The notes under the pieces were generated by a model. It was not told the origin of the DNA. It was given only the letters and a program-made list of their open reading frames with translations, and ran no database searches. From Myrica gale (Eukaryota; Streptophyta; Magnoliopsida; Fagales; Myricaceae): 64,000 nt of DNA. Shown here one piece after another: positions 11,720 through 22,440 of the stretch. The first letter of the stretch is position 1; each line of letters opens with the position of its first letter. Location: NCBI GenBank assembly GCA_963930655.1, contig OZ005604.1, forward strand, positions 13,960,001 to 14,024,000, in the 5' to 3' direction. The translations under genes were made by a program, and so were the position numbers.

Positions 11720-13312
11720 TTTTTTTTCTAAATAAACGATGCATCATTACCAAAGAGAACAATTCATGGAGGATATCAATGGCTTCTTCACGATTTTTCA
11801 AGGGCAATAAATTCTTGTGTGCTGAGGAAAAGCGTGCAGTAAGCGCATCAGACGTGGTCAGAGAACCAACGTATTGTGTCTGAGTGTTAAAATTGTGAGG
11901 AGGTTAAAATTTTAGAATATTGAATTTGGTGAAAAAGTGAAGAGAGAGATGATGTTTAATATTTATTATCGTGAAAAGTACTAATTTGATGGGAAGAGAG
12001 AGAATATATTGTAATTTTTTATTGTGTTGAAATTTTAAAAAATGTAAAATTTTAGTAAACAAACATAGCCAGCTGGCTCTTTTCCACTTAGAACAAACCA
12101 GCCAACAACGTCTACCTTCCTCATCGCTGGTGCAACAAGTGCCACAGAACTCTGAAGGAACCTTCAGTTCTGAATCCATGGCCAAAGAATTAAATAGTTT
12201 TGACATTAATAAACTCAATATTCTCCACGAGGGATCCAGAACCTGCAAAATCATTAGTAGAAGGCGACTAGACAGAAACCAACGACTTCCCTTTCTCAGC
12301 AAGTAAATTTGGTTTGTCATGCAAAGGATTTATTGCCATTAAAACTCTAGATAAACTAGCTTTACGCATGGTGAGCGAGTCGGCTCTCATAAGAGGCCCC
12401 ACTCCAGGTAGATCAGCATTAGGCAAAGGGTTACGCCAGATTTTTTGAATATGACCCACCATTCCATACGCATAGCAAAAATCCGTCAATTTCTCTTACC
12501 TGAACTGGACCCATAGAGGCTGGAACCGACGTCGTGAAATTGGAAACCCACCAACCAAAGGCTTCCATAAGTTCAGCTTGACTCTAAGCAGAAGAAATGA
12601 CTTATTATCTTGATCCCTAGAGTCCAACTTATCAATCTCAGTAGTTTCCCGAGTTTGAGTCCAATGAGTTGAATGGTTCCCTCCCCGATTCTATGCCATC
12701 GAAGTCCATAAATCTGATCCACATGGTTTTAGAATAAAAGTCCACTTCAGGTATGGTAAGCTTCGAACTCCATGGTGTAAACACCATGAGCTGTCTCCGA
12801 ATGTTCCAGGGAGTTTGACGTAACACCTTCTCCTTATCTCCAGCCTTCGAATACTGCACCAGAAATAGATTTGGATTCATCTCTTCCAAAGAAAAACCTT
12901 GAACCAAGGTCCATGCCGCTTTGAGGATGGCGGTCACCACACAGCTAGAAAACTTCGAGTACCAAGAATTTTCCCCACTACAGAGGGGGTGAGAGCATCG
13001 TCATCGGCGGTCGCAGGGTTGAGGAGAGTATGAAACTCATCCGAACGGAGAGAACTGATCTTGGAGGACAGGTCTTCAACTTCTTGGTTTTGATTATCCA
13101 TGACGAACGTAACCCAAGAGAGACAGGAAGAAACAAAGGTAGAATAAGACAAAGGATCAAACGGACAGAACCCTAGAATGCACAGAAACAGGGCTAGAAA
13201 ATGCTTGAAAAATTATCTGAAACTTCACGAGGAAGTACAAGGGCTAGTACGGAAACAACTTGTATGGATAGAAAACAAACGGGTGTACTAATCTGAATGT
13301 AAATGATCATCT
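11720..13312 (-). mobile_element. Internally deleted L1-type LINE
   Basis: A 1.6-kb insert between 15-bp direct repeats, with a T-run on its left (poly-A tail of the - strand). On the - strand it has a 5' leader, an ORF1 with DUF4283-like domain, a CCHC knuckle remnant and a short tail; endonuclease and RT are absent. As the apparent 5' leader is kept, this is an internal deletion, not the usual 5' truncation. Movement must have used RT from another LINE. Confidence 0.85.
12268..13099 (-). pseudogene. LINE ORF1 (DUF4283-like, CCHC knuckle), broken
   Basis: Read on the - strand from the ATG at 13097-13099: MDNQNQEVEDLSSKISSL, then the VVGKILGTRSF motif usual at the start of DUF4283, then AILKAAWTL (about 12920) and FLVQYSKAGDKEKVLRQTPW (about 12800-12860), where RNA binding is expected. 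The knuckle region reads FCYAYGMVGH (about 12475), in which the second Cys of CX2C is lost, and ends with PLMRADS. Frames change near 12940 and 12640 and there are stops. Normal ORF1 protein binds LINE RNA; this one cannot. Confidence 0.75.
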
Positions 13313-13573
13313 TTTAATATTTTAATTCAGATATGAGAAATTCGTATAATCCATAAGGGCCCTGATCCATTCATTGCGGTTTCCATGAACCAAAAACAGT
13401 ATATACCCGATAGAACTATAGCTGATGCCTTCCTAAGTCAACAACATGGTTGTTCTAACTATACTGATCCAAGTCCTCAGCAATGAAGGCGTTGACATAT
13501 ACATATAGTTTACTGGGGAAATGATGAGGTCGTGCTGGGGTTAAACTCGCAACGACCTCCATTAAGTTCACTA
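13313..13573 (+). repeat. Duplicate of GLR upstream region, right part
   Basis: Begins with the second 15-bp TSD copy (13313-13327) and continues the alignment to about 31097-31345 (TCCAAGTCCTCAGCAATGAAGG; CGACCTCCATTAAGTTCACTAAG). It stops about 160 bp before where the GLR start codon would lie; the following DNA is CACTA-like. No GLR coding sequence is left on this side. Confidence 0.85.
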
Positions 13574-15295
13574 AGCTCATTGTTAAAAAATTGGTGCTAA
13601 AACTTTAGCAGCGTTTTTTAGCGGAGGTCGTGTATGACGGTCGCAGTGGGATATAACGGTGGTTTTTGTGACCGCTGGTGAAGACTGTCAGTCTATAGCG
13701 GCGGTCACGGCCGCCGCTATAGACTCGAACACAATTCTACCTTATTCTTGTCAACGTTACGTGAAACGCTGGTACAAAACTTTAGTAGCGTTTTTGTGAC
13801 CGCTAGTAAAGGTATGTGCCATTGTTTTTTTTGTTTTGTTTTTTTTAGTATTTGCTATGTGCCAGCATTTTTAAAACACCACTAATTTTTTCTTATATTT
13901 TCCTATACATGTTTTATTAATCGGTAATACAAATTTATTTTAATAACCATAATTTATTTGATGTCAAAACTTAAAGAACAAGGAAAATAAAACAAAATAT
14001 TCTTCATCATTGATTAATAACATTTTACAATCAACACAAGAATCTCTACAAGTAATCTAAAAAGTAGCAGGTTTCTAATATAAAATAATCATAAGCAAGG
14101 ACCAACTAAATATCATGTGAGAACTATAATAAACATTCTCCTCTTCCACTACCTACAATGAAAAATAAAATATCATGTGAGAACTATAATAAACAATTAC
14201 AGATATGATAGCTTAATATCGTGTGAGAACTAGAATGCTAAATGAACCAATAAATATTGATACAATTAGCCACGTGAATGCCCCCACCGCCCATTGGAAC
14301 AGGTGCCACAACCCACTTCATAAAATGCAGAAAATATAATGCACCCGTCAACTCCGTCTTACTTTTTATCTCACATAATGATTGGTCTCTCACCTGGTTA
14401 ATTGAGTAGAATAAACTAAATTGGTGGATGTAGTAAATATAAACTTGAAATGAAATCAGGGGCACAAGATCCACAAATTCCATGGTGAAACTAGAAGGAA
14501 GATTTATAGCACTACCTCAGTATTCTGAAATGATATTCTCCAATCACAAGCAACAACGAGCTCACAGAAGTGAAGAAGTCAAATGCACAACAAGCTCTCA
14601 AGAAAGTTTCATTGATATCAAGGGGGAACTAGAAACAGATTAACGGTGGGAGCCCCAGAGCGAAGGCAACAACACTTACTTAATTTTTTAGCAAAAGACC
14701 CAAATTTTTGGAGTTGATCAAGTTGATTGGTAGCATGTACTATTATAACTAAGTTTTGAATACTACAATGTCCCAAGAGTTCATCAATTAAGGCAATCCA
14801 AAGAACAAGTTTGAACCAGTCCTAATCCTTACAGGCAAGGTGCTCGAAGAACTCCTGCTAGGTCTACTGGATGATTTTTCTTACAACCAAATAGCAGCAA
14901 TAAGAAAAGACATACAAATTTCAATTTCATGCACTTGGCTGCCCACAAACAAAATGAGCAACCAAGTCAAATTCTTCCGCCGTTACCAAAACCTGCATTT
15001 GTTATGTATATTACGAATCTAAAGTGCAACCAAAACAAATGATTACCATAAAAGACAAAGTTTGTCAATCACTTGAAAAGCACATAATGGGAATTTAGAA
15101 AGTTAACCAAGCTCCTCAGAAATTAAAAAAAGAGGGGTGTTTGATGAGAACAAAGCCCAAGATCTCTTCATAGAACCAAACTGAATCCCACACTGATCTG
15201 AACAACAACGATATGTGGTTCAAAGACAGGAGAGGCAATGCCTCGTAGCTGCTTACTTCCTCTATCTCCAAACTATATACAGTTAACTATCTGAA
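13574..15295. mobile_element. CACTA-like subterminal DNA, undefined remainder
   Basis: 13590-13810 is packed with direct and inverted copies of an AGCGGCGGT/ACCGCTGGT-type word, with CTAAAACTTTAGCAGCG near the start and TTTTTGTGACCGCTAGTAAAGG near the end, the look of En/Spm (CACTA) subterminal repeats. No CACTA terminus was found. 14100-14235 has three copies of ATATCATGTGAGAACTATAATAAAC (one altered). The rest shows no gene. It ends at the MULE target site. Confidence 0.35.
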
Positions 15296-15304
15296 ATCTT
15301 CATG
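15296..15304. repeat. MULE target-site duplication, left
   Basis: ATCTTCATG, 9 bp, identical to 21180-21188. Nine-base duplications are the Mutator signature. Confidence 0.9.
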
Positions 15305-15510
15305 GAGTTCGGTTAGAATACGTTGGTTTTAAAATGATGGGTTACAAGGGAATGGCCCCAATTACATCCCGCAAATCCAACGGTCCTCAGTGGAAGGCTT
15401 GTAAATGATGAAATCCAGACCGGGTGACCCGCTTGTTTTACCGAATGGCTGCCGACGACCCGGTTTACCGCGTTGCCTTGAATACGCTCTCGTTTTTGCT
15501 GAATCGGCAT
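15305..15510 (+). repeat. MULE left terminal inverted repeat
   Basis: Starts GAGTTCGGTTAGAATACG. The string GTTGGTTTTAAAATG and the block AAGGCTTGTAAATGATGAAA are found inverted in the right TIR. TIRs of Mutator elements are transposase binding sites and usually carry promoters pointing inward. Confidence 0.9.
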
Positions 15511-16934
15511 GTCTTGAGAATTTAAATTTGAAGCTGGTGAGTACTCAGGTGCTCTTCATCAAGGAAAATCTGTGAACAAGTGGTTCTTGCTGAAGGAAAG
15601 TTGCAGAAGGGCTCTGTCGTTCCGCATCTAAGGCTATGTTTCTTCTTCATCTGCCAACAAGTGGTTCTTGCTGAGGCTCCGGCTCTGCTTGTTTAGATGA
15701 ACATGTGGTTCTTCCTCTGTGGATTCATCTGCCAACTCTGTTGTGAATATATAGCTATTTAATCGATTTCATGTGACTAGTCAGATCTAATGTTGTTTGC
15801 ACGAAAAAGAAAATCTGTTTGTTGTTTTTTCTAATTTATTTTGCCAAACATTATACACAATAGAGTTTTCTCATTTCTGGTGTCAATATTCTTCAAATTA
15901 CTTTACTCAAAATGAAAAAATGCCCTTCAGTTTTAGTTCATGTGAAGTTGGTTCAACACTAATGCATTGGAACTGTGTGATTAGAGAAAGGATGCCTTAA
16001 TCTGTGAGTGGAAGGTAGAAGGAGCTTGCGCATATTTCCAATCTCTACAGGGGTTCTAGATTTTTCTTGAGTATTAGGTACCCCAATCTCTACTGTAGAG
16101 TAAATTACTTATTGGTTACAAGAGGTTCAACCAGTTTCTTTTACATGTGAGAACGGAGTTTGACTCACATGAGTAGATTGGGAGTCGTATATTTAGCATA
16201 CTGTTTTCCTTTTTGCATACCAACTTGAGGACTCTTGGGAACAATTTTTGATTAAATTACTAACTCCCAACTCACTGGGGAGGAATTTTTTCTCTTTTAA
16301 ATTGTTACTCATGTTATCCATGTTAGTGTGTATTCAGTTGAGTGTATTCCTTTTCTGACATTGATATCGATAACACCATGTTGAATTTTCACTTTGTACT
16401 TTACTATTAACAAGAGCCACAATCATTAGCTTGCTTCCTGGAAGTAGATTACAGGAGGTTAAGCGAATGCTTTCACAAAATCACTTGTATTTGTCATGAG
16501 TCTCCACTATGACAGTCCTGTTTTTTTCAGCCTCCAATTGTACTCTTAATGGGATAACCCAATTGAGTTTAGCTCTTAAATATGCAAGCTTAGGCTATAA
16601 AATATGATCCACGTTTAATCAATCCATTTCATAAGGCTCTGCAACATAAAATTGACATTTCTGTTGAGTTTAGAATTAAGAGGAACCCCATTGATATGAG
16701 AATGAGTGCCTCCATATTTATTATTAGAAGGCATTCAACTAGTTTTTTCACTTGATATGGTTTCATTAGTCATTTACATATTTGATCTTGGACTATTTGA
16801 TCTTGGGGTCTTGATTTTTCCTTTTTATAAAGTATTTTAATGCTTTTGATATTTGAGAGTTGGCATAAAGTATTTTAATGGTCATTGATATTTGAGGTTG
16901 TGAAGTGAAGATCGAATTGGAAGAAGGGGACAAT

Positions 16935-18420
16935 ATGGCCCAATTGGAAGGGAGAAATTCCAATATCAATAGACGAGGGTCTAGTAGTCCCGAAATCCCC
17001 GAAGGTGAGTTGGTTATCTTTTTTTTTAGTAGGTCAAAATGTATCGGAACTTTTTTAAACCTTTATTTTGGTTGGTATGTACAGGTGATTTGGCACTGAC
17101 AGACAATGGGGAGAAACTAGATGTTTGGAGCCTAGAGTGGAGGGATGTCGACCACGCGTATGATTGGTACAATCGGTATGCAACAACCAAAGACTTTAGC
17201 ATCCGTAAAGATACCGGCTACAAAAATAGAGATCATTGGTATTGGACATACAAAGTATTTGTTTGTATTAAACATGGGTGGCCTAAATAAAAGGATCTGC
17301 TTGTGCCGGTGAAGAGAGAGGAACCAAGTACGAGGTGTGGGTGTCTCGCAAGTTTTTAGGTTCAACAGCAGCTTAGTGGGAAATATTGTGCATTCGACTA
17401 GTCTCCGCACCATAACCATGACATGGCAATAACTTCAAAAACGCACATGCTGCGTTATCAAAGACAATTGAGTGAGTTGCATCGTTATGAGGCAGTAGAT
17501 TCAAATAGATCAGGCATTGGTCATAGACAGGTAGTTGACTTGATGGCAGCGCGAGCTGGGGGTAGACAGAATTTGGGATTCACTAACCAGGATTACAAAA
17601 ATTATCTTAATGGTATAAGAACGAAGACAATGGCAGTTGGTGTAGTCGGTGTTCTTCTGAACTGGTTTGGTGATCAGTTAAAGAAAGATGCAGAATTTTA
17701 CTTTCAGGTTATGATGGACGAAAATGATCACATTACTAATGTGTTCTGGTCGGATCATGCGACGCAAAATGACTATGCCATATTTAGGGACTTCGTTTCA
17801 TTCGACACCACATACAGGACGAACAATGAGCATAGGCCGTTGGGAGTGTTCATTGGGGTTAACCATCATAAATCTTCGGTGGTGTTTGGGGCATGCCTAC
17901 TATATGATGAAATGACAGAAACATTCAAGTGGCTATTTAAAACATTCGTTCAGTGCATGAATGGGAAGGCTCCTGAATCTCTGTTCACAGATCAGGACAC
18001 AGGTACCTACATTAGTATTTGTGAGTTGATTAATTATATTTTGCTAAAAGCATTTTGTAATATTTGTAGTAATTTCTTTAGTATGTTTTGTAATAATTTG
18101 TTAAGCATTTTGCAGGTATGCTAGCCTCAATCCCATCTCCCCTACCTGATGCACAACATTTTCTGTGTGCGTGGCACATATCACAAAATGCCTTGAAGAA
18201 TTTTTGACCACTATTTGGTAACAAGGACTTCAAAATGGATTGGTACCATCTCCTGTTCGATGGTGAGGTAGATCAATTTGAACAATGCTGGAATAAAGTG
18301 ATTGAGGACCTTGAACTCAATGGCAAGTTCATGGTGATTTTGCAATAAGGATGAACTTGATCTTCAAAGTTCATGGCCTAGAACAAGTAGAGAACTATTT
18401 TAATAGCATCCCAGGAAAAT
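16935..18420 (+). pseudogene. FAR1/Jittery-type MULE transposase, decayed
   Basis: Exons by splice sites: 16935-17002, 17084-18002 and 18116-18420, with phase-1 joins through a Gly codon at both introns. Start is the first in-frame ATG. The N-terminal FAR1-type DNA-binding domain reads WSLEWRDVDHAYDWYNRYA and later TRCGC and HNHDMA. The transposase core has VFWSDHATQNDY, FDTTYRTN (first catalytic Asp), PLGVFIGVNHH, TETFKWLFKTF, LFTDQD (second Asp) and the FLCAWHISQNALK block. Stops at about 17288, 17357 and 17383, after ALKNF (about 18206) and near 18345 kill it. The usual SWIM-type C terminus is missing: PPR sequence starts there. Confidence 0.85.
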
Positions 18421-18424
18421 TGTC

Positions 18425-18960
18425 ATGTAGAAGATGTGGGATATGGGATTTGCTAAGACACCTCTATGTTACAATATAATGATGAATCTATACTACAAAA
18501 TCGGGGAATATGAAAAAATAGATTTCTTGATGCTCAAAATGGAGGAAAATATCATCTATTTTGACCAATACACTCTAAGCATCGGGCTGAGTGCATATGT
18601 TGTTGTTTCCAATATCGAGGGGATAAATAAGATTGTTGCAAGGATGGTCTGATACACAGCTGGTTTTGGTAGCGAACAGCCAAGATAGGCAATATTGCTT
18701 TTGATCTGCACCTCAAACTGTATGCAGAAACTAGGAAGAAAGACAAGCTTCACCACAATTGGGAATTTTACAAGGATAAGGAGAAAATCTACAACAAGGG
18801 CTACTAAGCATGATAAGCTCACTTCTAGCGTTTGATGATATTGAAGGTGCAGAGAAGATATTTCAGGAGTGGAAATCCACAAAATTGTCCTGTGACTTCC
18901 GTGTTACAAACTTATTGATTGATGCATATTGCAGAAAAGGTCTTCTAGCATAGGCTAAAG
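18425..18960 (+). pseudogene. Captured PPR-protein gene fragment
   Basis: Pentatricopeptide repeats of the P class: GFAKTPLCYNIMMNLYYKIG and a second unit with FDQYTLSIGLSAYVVVSNIE. The frame stops at 18650, resumes with FDLHLKLYAETRKKDKL (about 18697) and again with MISSLLAFDDIEGAEKIFQE and LLIDAYCRKGLLA (about 18810-18950). PPR proteins bind organelle RNAs. A cellular gene fragment inside MULE TIRs is the Pack-MULE pattern. Direct copies of CCAATACATTACATAAT lie just downstream (about 18983 and 19050). The parent gene is not in the window. Confidence 0.8.
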
Positions 18961-19110
18961 CCGTAGCATCTAAGCACTTAGTGCCAATACATTACATAAT
19001 AAAAACTTGATACACCATCAACAAAAGAAGATTGACTACCATTACCCTACCTAAACTACCAATACATTACATAATACAAAATTGAAGCTTCACCTCGCCC
19101 AACATCGTCC

Positions 19111-19557
19111 CTACTTCAAAGGAAGGCACAATAGATGGCCAGCAGGGTTAGACCCACATGTACAAAATTCCCAAGCCAAGAAGAACAGCCAATATAAAAC
19201 CAAAAAATCCCAAAGAAACCTAACCCTTCGATGAAGTCGGCGTTTTTCCTCCTCTACCCTCTGAAGTTGTCTAGCCATACTAAGTAGTAGTTGATCGTCC
19301 CGATCGTGGTCATGTTCATTGTCGGAATAATCAGCCCATAAGAAATAGTTGCACCCACCTTGGTTGTGGGGATCCCAAATTGGACACGTTCAAAATGTTC
19401 GACTAGGATTCCAAGGAGTGGAAGACGTTTTCAGGACAGCGGGCTTGCTGCATTTGCAAACTGGTGGCCGTTGCAAGTACGCCGAAACGAACCGGTTGCT
19501 ACGCTACCGACCACCACTCCTTGCCGTGGATGAGTGGGACTGCCTGGATGAAGACAT
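19111..19557 (-). pseudogene. zf-GRF zinc finger protein with coiled coil and C-terminal TM segment
   Basis: Read on - from the ATG at 19555-19557 to the TAG at 19111-19113, one frame of 148 codons with two internal stops. It starts MSSSRQSHSSTARSGGR, then a GRF-type finger: VCKCSKPAVLKTSSTPWNPS, a stop where FFGC is usual, CPIWDPHNQGGCNYFLW. The second stop replaces a residue before RSNRF. A basic helical piece MARQLQRVEEEKRRL and a hydrophobic segment FLWDFLVLYWLFFLAWEF follow. Small zf-GRF plus TM proteins occur in plants and inside MULEs; their role is not known to me. It converges on the transposase, as in MuDR-type gene layout. Confidence 0.75.
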
Positions 19558-20984
19558 TGCAGGAGCACAACAACAACCAAGCCTATTGAGGTTTCAACCA
19601 TGAGCAAGGCTAGAAAAAATAATTTCAAAACTATAAGCACATCACATGATGCCAATACGTATGAAAGTTGAAAATTGCCAAATAAATCTACAATAATAAT
19701 CCCAAGTCATACGGTACTGTGTTAAATAAGCAGTCTCTCTTGATGATGATTCTTCCTGTACAGTGAGAGATTGAACTGAGAATCTGAAGACTATATAAAT
19801 CTTCTATTAACCCCAGTCGCATATACAGGGAATAAAGCTGATGATGGATACTTATAAGTACACACTGTAAATATACCTTCCTTTTAACGGGCGCAGATGA
19901 ATTAGCAACAGGCTTAAAAAAATGATTCTAATCTGTAAAGAAAAATACAATATCACTGGTAACCATCATAGACCCCACAAAAGAAGAAAAAAAGTTAGAT
20001 ATTCAAGAACTGATTTACATATGATAAGCATCACCTAACGGCCTTGTGATGACTTGTTCTTGGCTGCTTTAATTTTTTCTATTGAGACAAACCAAGATAA
20101 CTGAGAAGATAGTTTCTTATTATTAAGAATTAGCAACATAAACCTGTGGAAAGCCAAAGTAAGAACTTTGCAGTTATGATAAAAGGCCATTCCTTTGCCA
20201 CTCTATCATTGTTGAACCCGCTCTCATTCACCAGAAAGGTAATCAGGCCCTGTAAAAATGACAAGAAAATGCAATCTCCCTGAAATGTCGAAACATTTTT
20301 TTTATAAAAGAAAAAGCTATACAATAAGCAGTTTTTGACTGAAGATCAATTACTTCTACATCGGGAGCAGTTCAGATCTAGGTGTCAAGCACTCCACCTT
20401 AGTATTCCGGAAGGCTGATATGATCCAAAAATGCAATATTTTTGTTTACTACTAATGTTTCAGACCATAAAGACAAATACTTACCCGTCAAAGTAACATT
20501 CTACAAACTAAAAAGTTCAAGACTACAACACCGACAGTAAAAAACGCGAACTCCACAAAAACCAGGTAAATTCAACTAATACAATAACCATTAAAAGCAA
20601 AATAAATCTACATCCCTTTGGGGTAAAAAAAGAAAAAACCCACAAATAAATCAAAACAGCAACATCTATCAAAGATCACTAAACCCAAAAACCCAAATGC
20701 AAAAATCGGTTATACACCAGATTCCTAAGCACGTATATCAGTAAACCCAAATATGCAAGAATCGTAAGAATGAAAACCCAAAAGGGAATACAATCCCAAA
20801 ATTTATCAAAATAGCAACCACAAAAACAAAAAAAAAATAAAAACAACATTAATCCTTACCGGGAGTTAATTGGAAATTAATGTGGACACATAGATAGGGG
20901 ATCGGCCTCGGGAGAGAGAGAAGCAAAATCGGTGGAGAGAACAAAGGGGATCGGGGGAGGGAGAGAGGTGGTTCTGGGGAGAGA

Positions 20985-21179
20985 GAAGGCATTAATCGGT
21001 AAAAACACCTGGGTCGGATGTCGGCAGCCATTCGGTAAAACACGCGGGTCATCTGGGTCACCCGGTCTGAATTTCATCATTTACAAGCCTTCCGCTGAAG
21101 ACCGTTGGATTCACGGGATGTAATGGGGGCCGTTCCATGTAACCCAGCATTTTAAAACCAACATATTATAACCAAACTC
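20985..21179 (-). repeat. MULE right terminal inverted repeat
   Basis: Reverse complement begins GAGTTTGGTTATAATATG and repeats the left TIR, with small differences. Further in, it carries an extra segment (ACCCAGATG) absent from the left TIR. Confidence 0.9.
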
Positions 21180-21188
21180 ATCTTCATG
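21180..21188. repeat. MULE target-site duplication, right
   Basis: ATCTTCATG, identical to 15296-15304. Confidence 0.9.
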
Positions 21189-21364
21189 ACCTCTTAGTCC
21201 CCAATCCATCATGAGATTATCATCTTTAATAGGAACAAATTGAAGTTTCAACAAATTAATCATGATCCCAAATGCTAATTAAAAACTAGGTCCAAATCTC
21301 ATGAATTCAAGTATGCTAGAATTCATCATGAGGATACCAAAGGGAGACTTGAAAAGTAATTAAT

Positions 21365-21873
21365 TTACCTCTGTACTTGTCTGTGACAAACAGCTAACAC
21401 TGTTCTCCGAAATGGTGGTACATGACATCCTCCCTTGGAGTGAACACCTTCTCGTCCTTGGGATAAATTTCAGCCGTCGGTTTCGTCATCCTTGGCGACC
21501 GGCTTGGGATTTGTTGGTCCGATACGACACTCCTCGCACTAAATTTTGGAGACTGAATCGGTGATACCCTTCTATTCTCCAAATCAATCACGTTCACGTT
21601 CACTTTCCTGTGCATTTCGACAGTCAAAGGTCTTCTACTCTAGCTTTTCACTCCACTTTCTCTCCGGCTCCTAGTCGGCGCGCTCGAGTTTCTCTATCTT
21701 GTTTGTTAACGGACAATTTGATCCTTCTCGGCACGATCACACCTCGGGCTCGACACTGGCAACGTCTCGTTCACTTGCCGTCGAGCTCCTTGTTTCGATC
21801 TGAATCTTGAAGGCGGAGAATCGTGCCTAAATCGAACATGCTGATTAACCGGTGACCTCGTTACTGCTTTCAT
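21365..21873 (-). pseudogene. Decayed first-exon-like frame of an unrecognised gene
   Basis: From the ATG at 21871-21873 one reading frame runs about 160 codons on the - strand with three early stops (codons 56, 60 and 78: TAA, TAG, TAG) and one near the end (TAG at 21394-21396). Each fits a C-to-T change from a Gln codon. The text is Ser/Arg/Pro-rich and basic: MKAVTRSPVNQHVRFRHDSP, NVNVIDLENRRVSPIQSP, PTAEIYPKDEKVFTPREDV and MYHHFGEQC. An AGAG|GTAAAT donor-like site is at about 21370. A CT-rich leader (21935-21960) and an AT-rich TATA-like stretch (about 22010) precede it. I do not recognise the family. It may be a host gene's first exon cut off by the MULE or a captured piece. Confidence 0.45.
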
Positions 21874-22069
21874 CAGAACGGTGGGAGAATCAATTCCACG
21901 ATAAACGTAAACGAAATTCCTGTGATAGGGATACTTAGAGAGAAAGAGACGGGAAAAAGGGAATTTGGGATGGGTAATTTGAGGCTAGGCGGGAAGGGGG
22001 AATTTTAAGCTATTTAGAAAGGAAAGGAAAAAATGGGGGTGTCGGGGGAGTTCACGGGAACAAGTGATT

Positions 22070-22440
22070 TCAAAGCTTCTTTTTTTCTCTAGTTTTTAGT
22101 TTTTCAAATTTTTTAGTAATAAGTTATGTGTTTTTAGTAAATTAAAATCTGTTGTAAATTGTGATAGTATTTAAAAATCTTTATACTTAGTATTAAATAA
22201 ATAAATAGTTATGTACATTCTTTACACTCTTTTTTATAATTAGTATAATAATCTCAAGTCAAATAGGTTGGGAGTAATAATATATAATACTTATAATTTA
22301 AAAGTATGTGTTTATTATATAATTGATATGTGCTAATTAACCTAAGTACTTTATATATATATACTTACATAATGGCTAAATCATAGCCTCTAAGACCATA
22401 TAAAAACCTCAATTTTCATGCTCCTTCTAATTTCATATTT
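22070..22440. other. AT-rich spacer
   Basis: No gene, terminal repeat or known motif is visible; only A/T runs and poly-TA words near 22350. Confidence 0.6.

Larger units (their letters stand above)
15305..21179. mobile_element. Mutator-like element (MULE), complete ends, composite
   Basis: A 5.9-kb element with long TIRs (about 200 bp) and a perfect 9-bp TSD. It contains a FAR1/Jittery-type transposase pseudogene on +, a PPR-gene fragment on +, and a convergent zf-GRF pseudogene on -. The three coding parts are broken, so it is now non-autonomous. The 15520-16900 and 19660-20980 stretches between TIRs and genes hold no recognisable coding sequence. Confidence 0.9.

Noticed and set aside
13574..13840. 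A defined CACTA terminus
   Set aside because: Subterminal-like words are present but no CACTA end or 3-bp TSD could be found, so only a low-confidence label is given.
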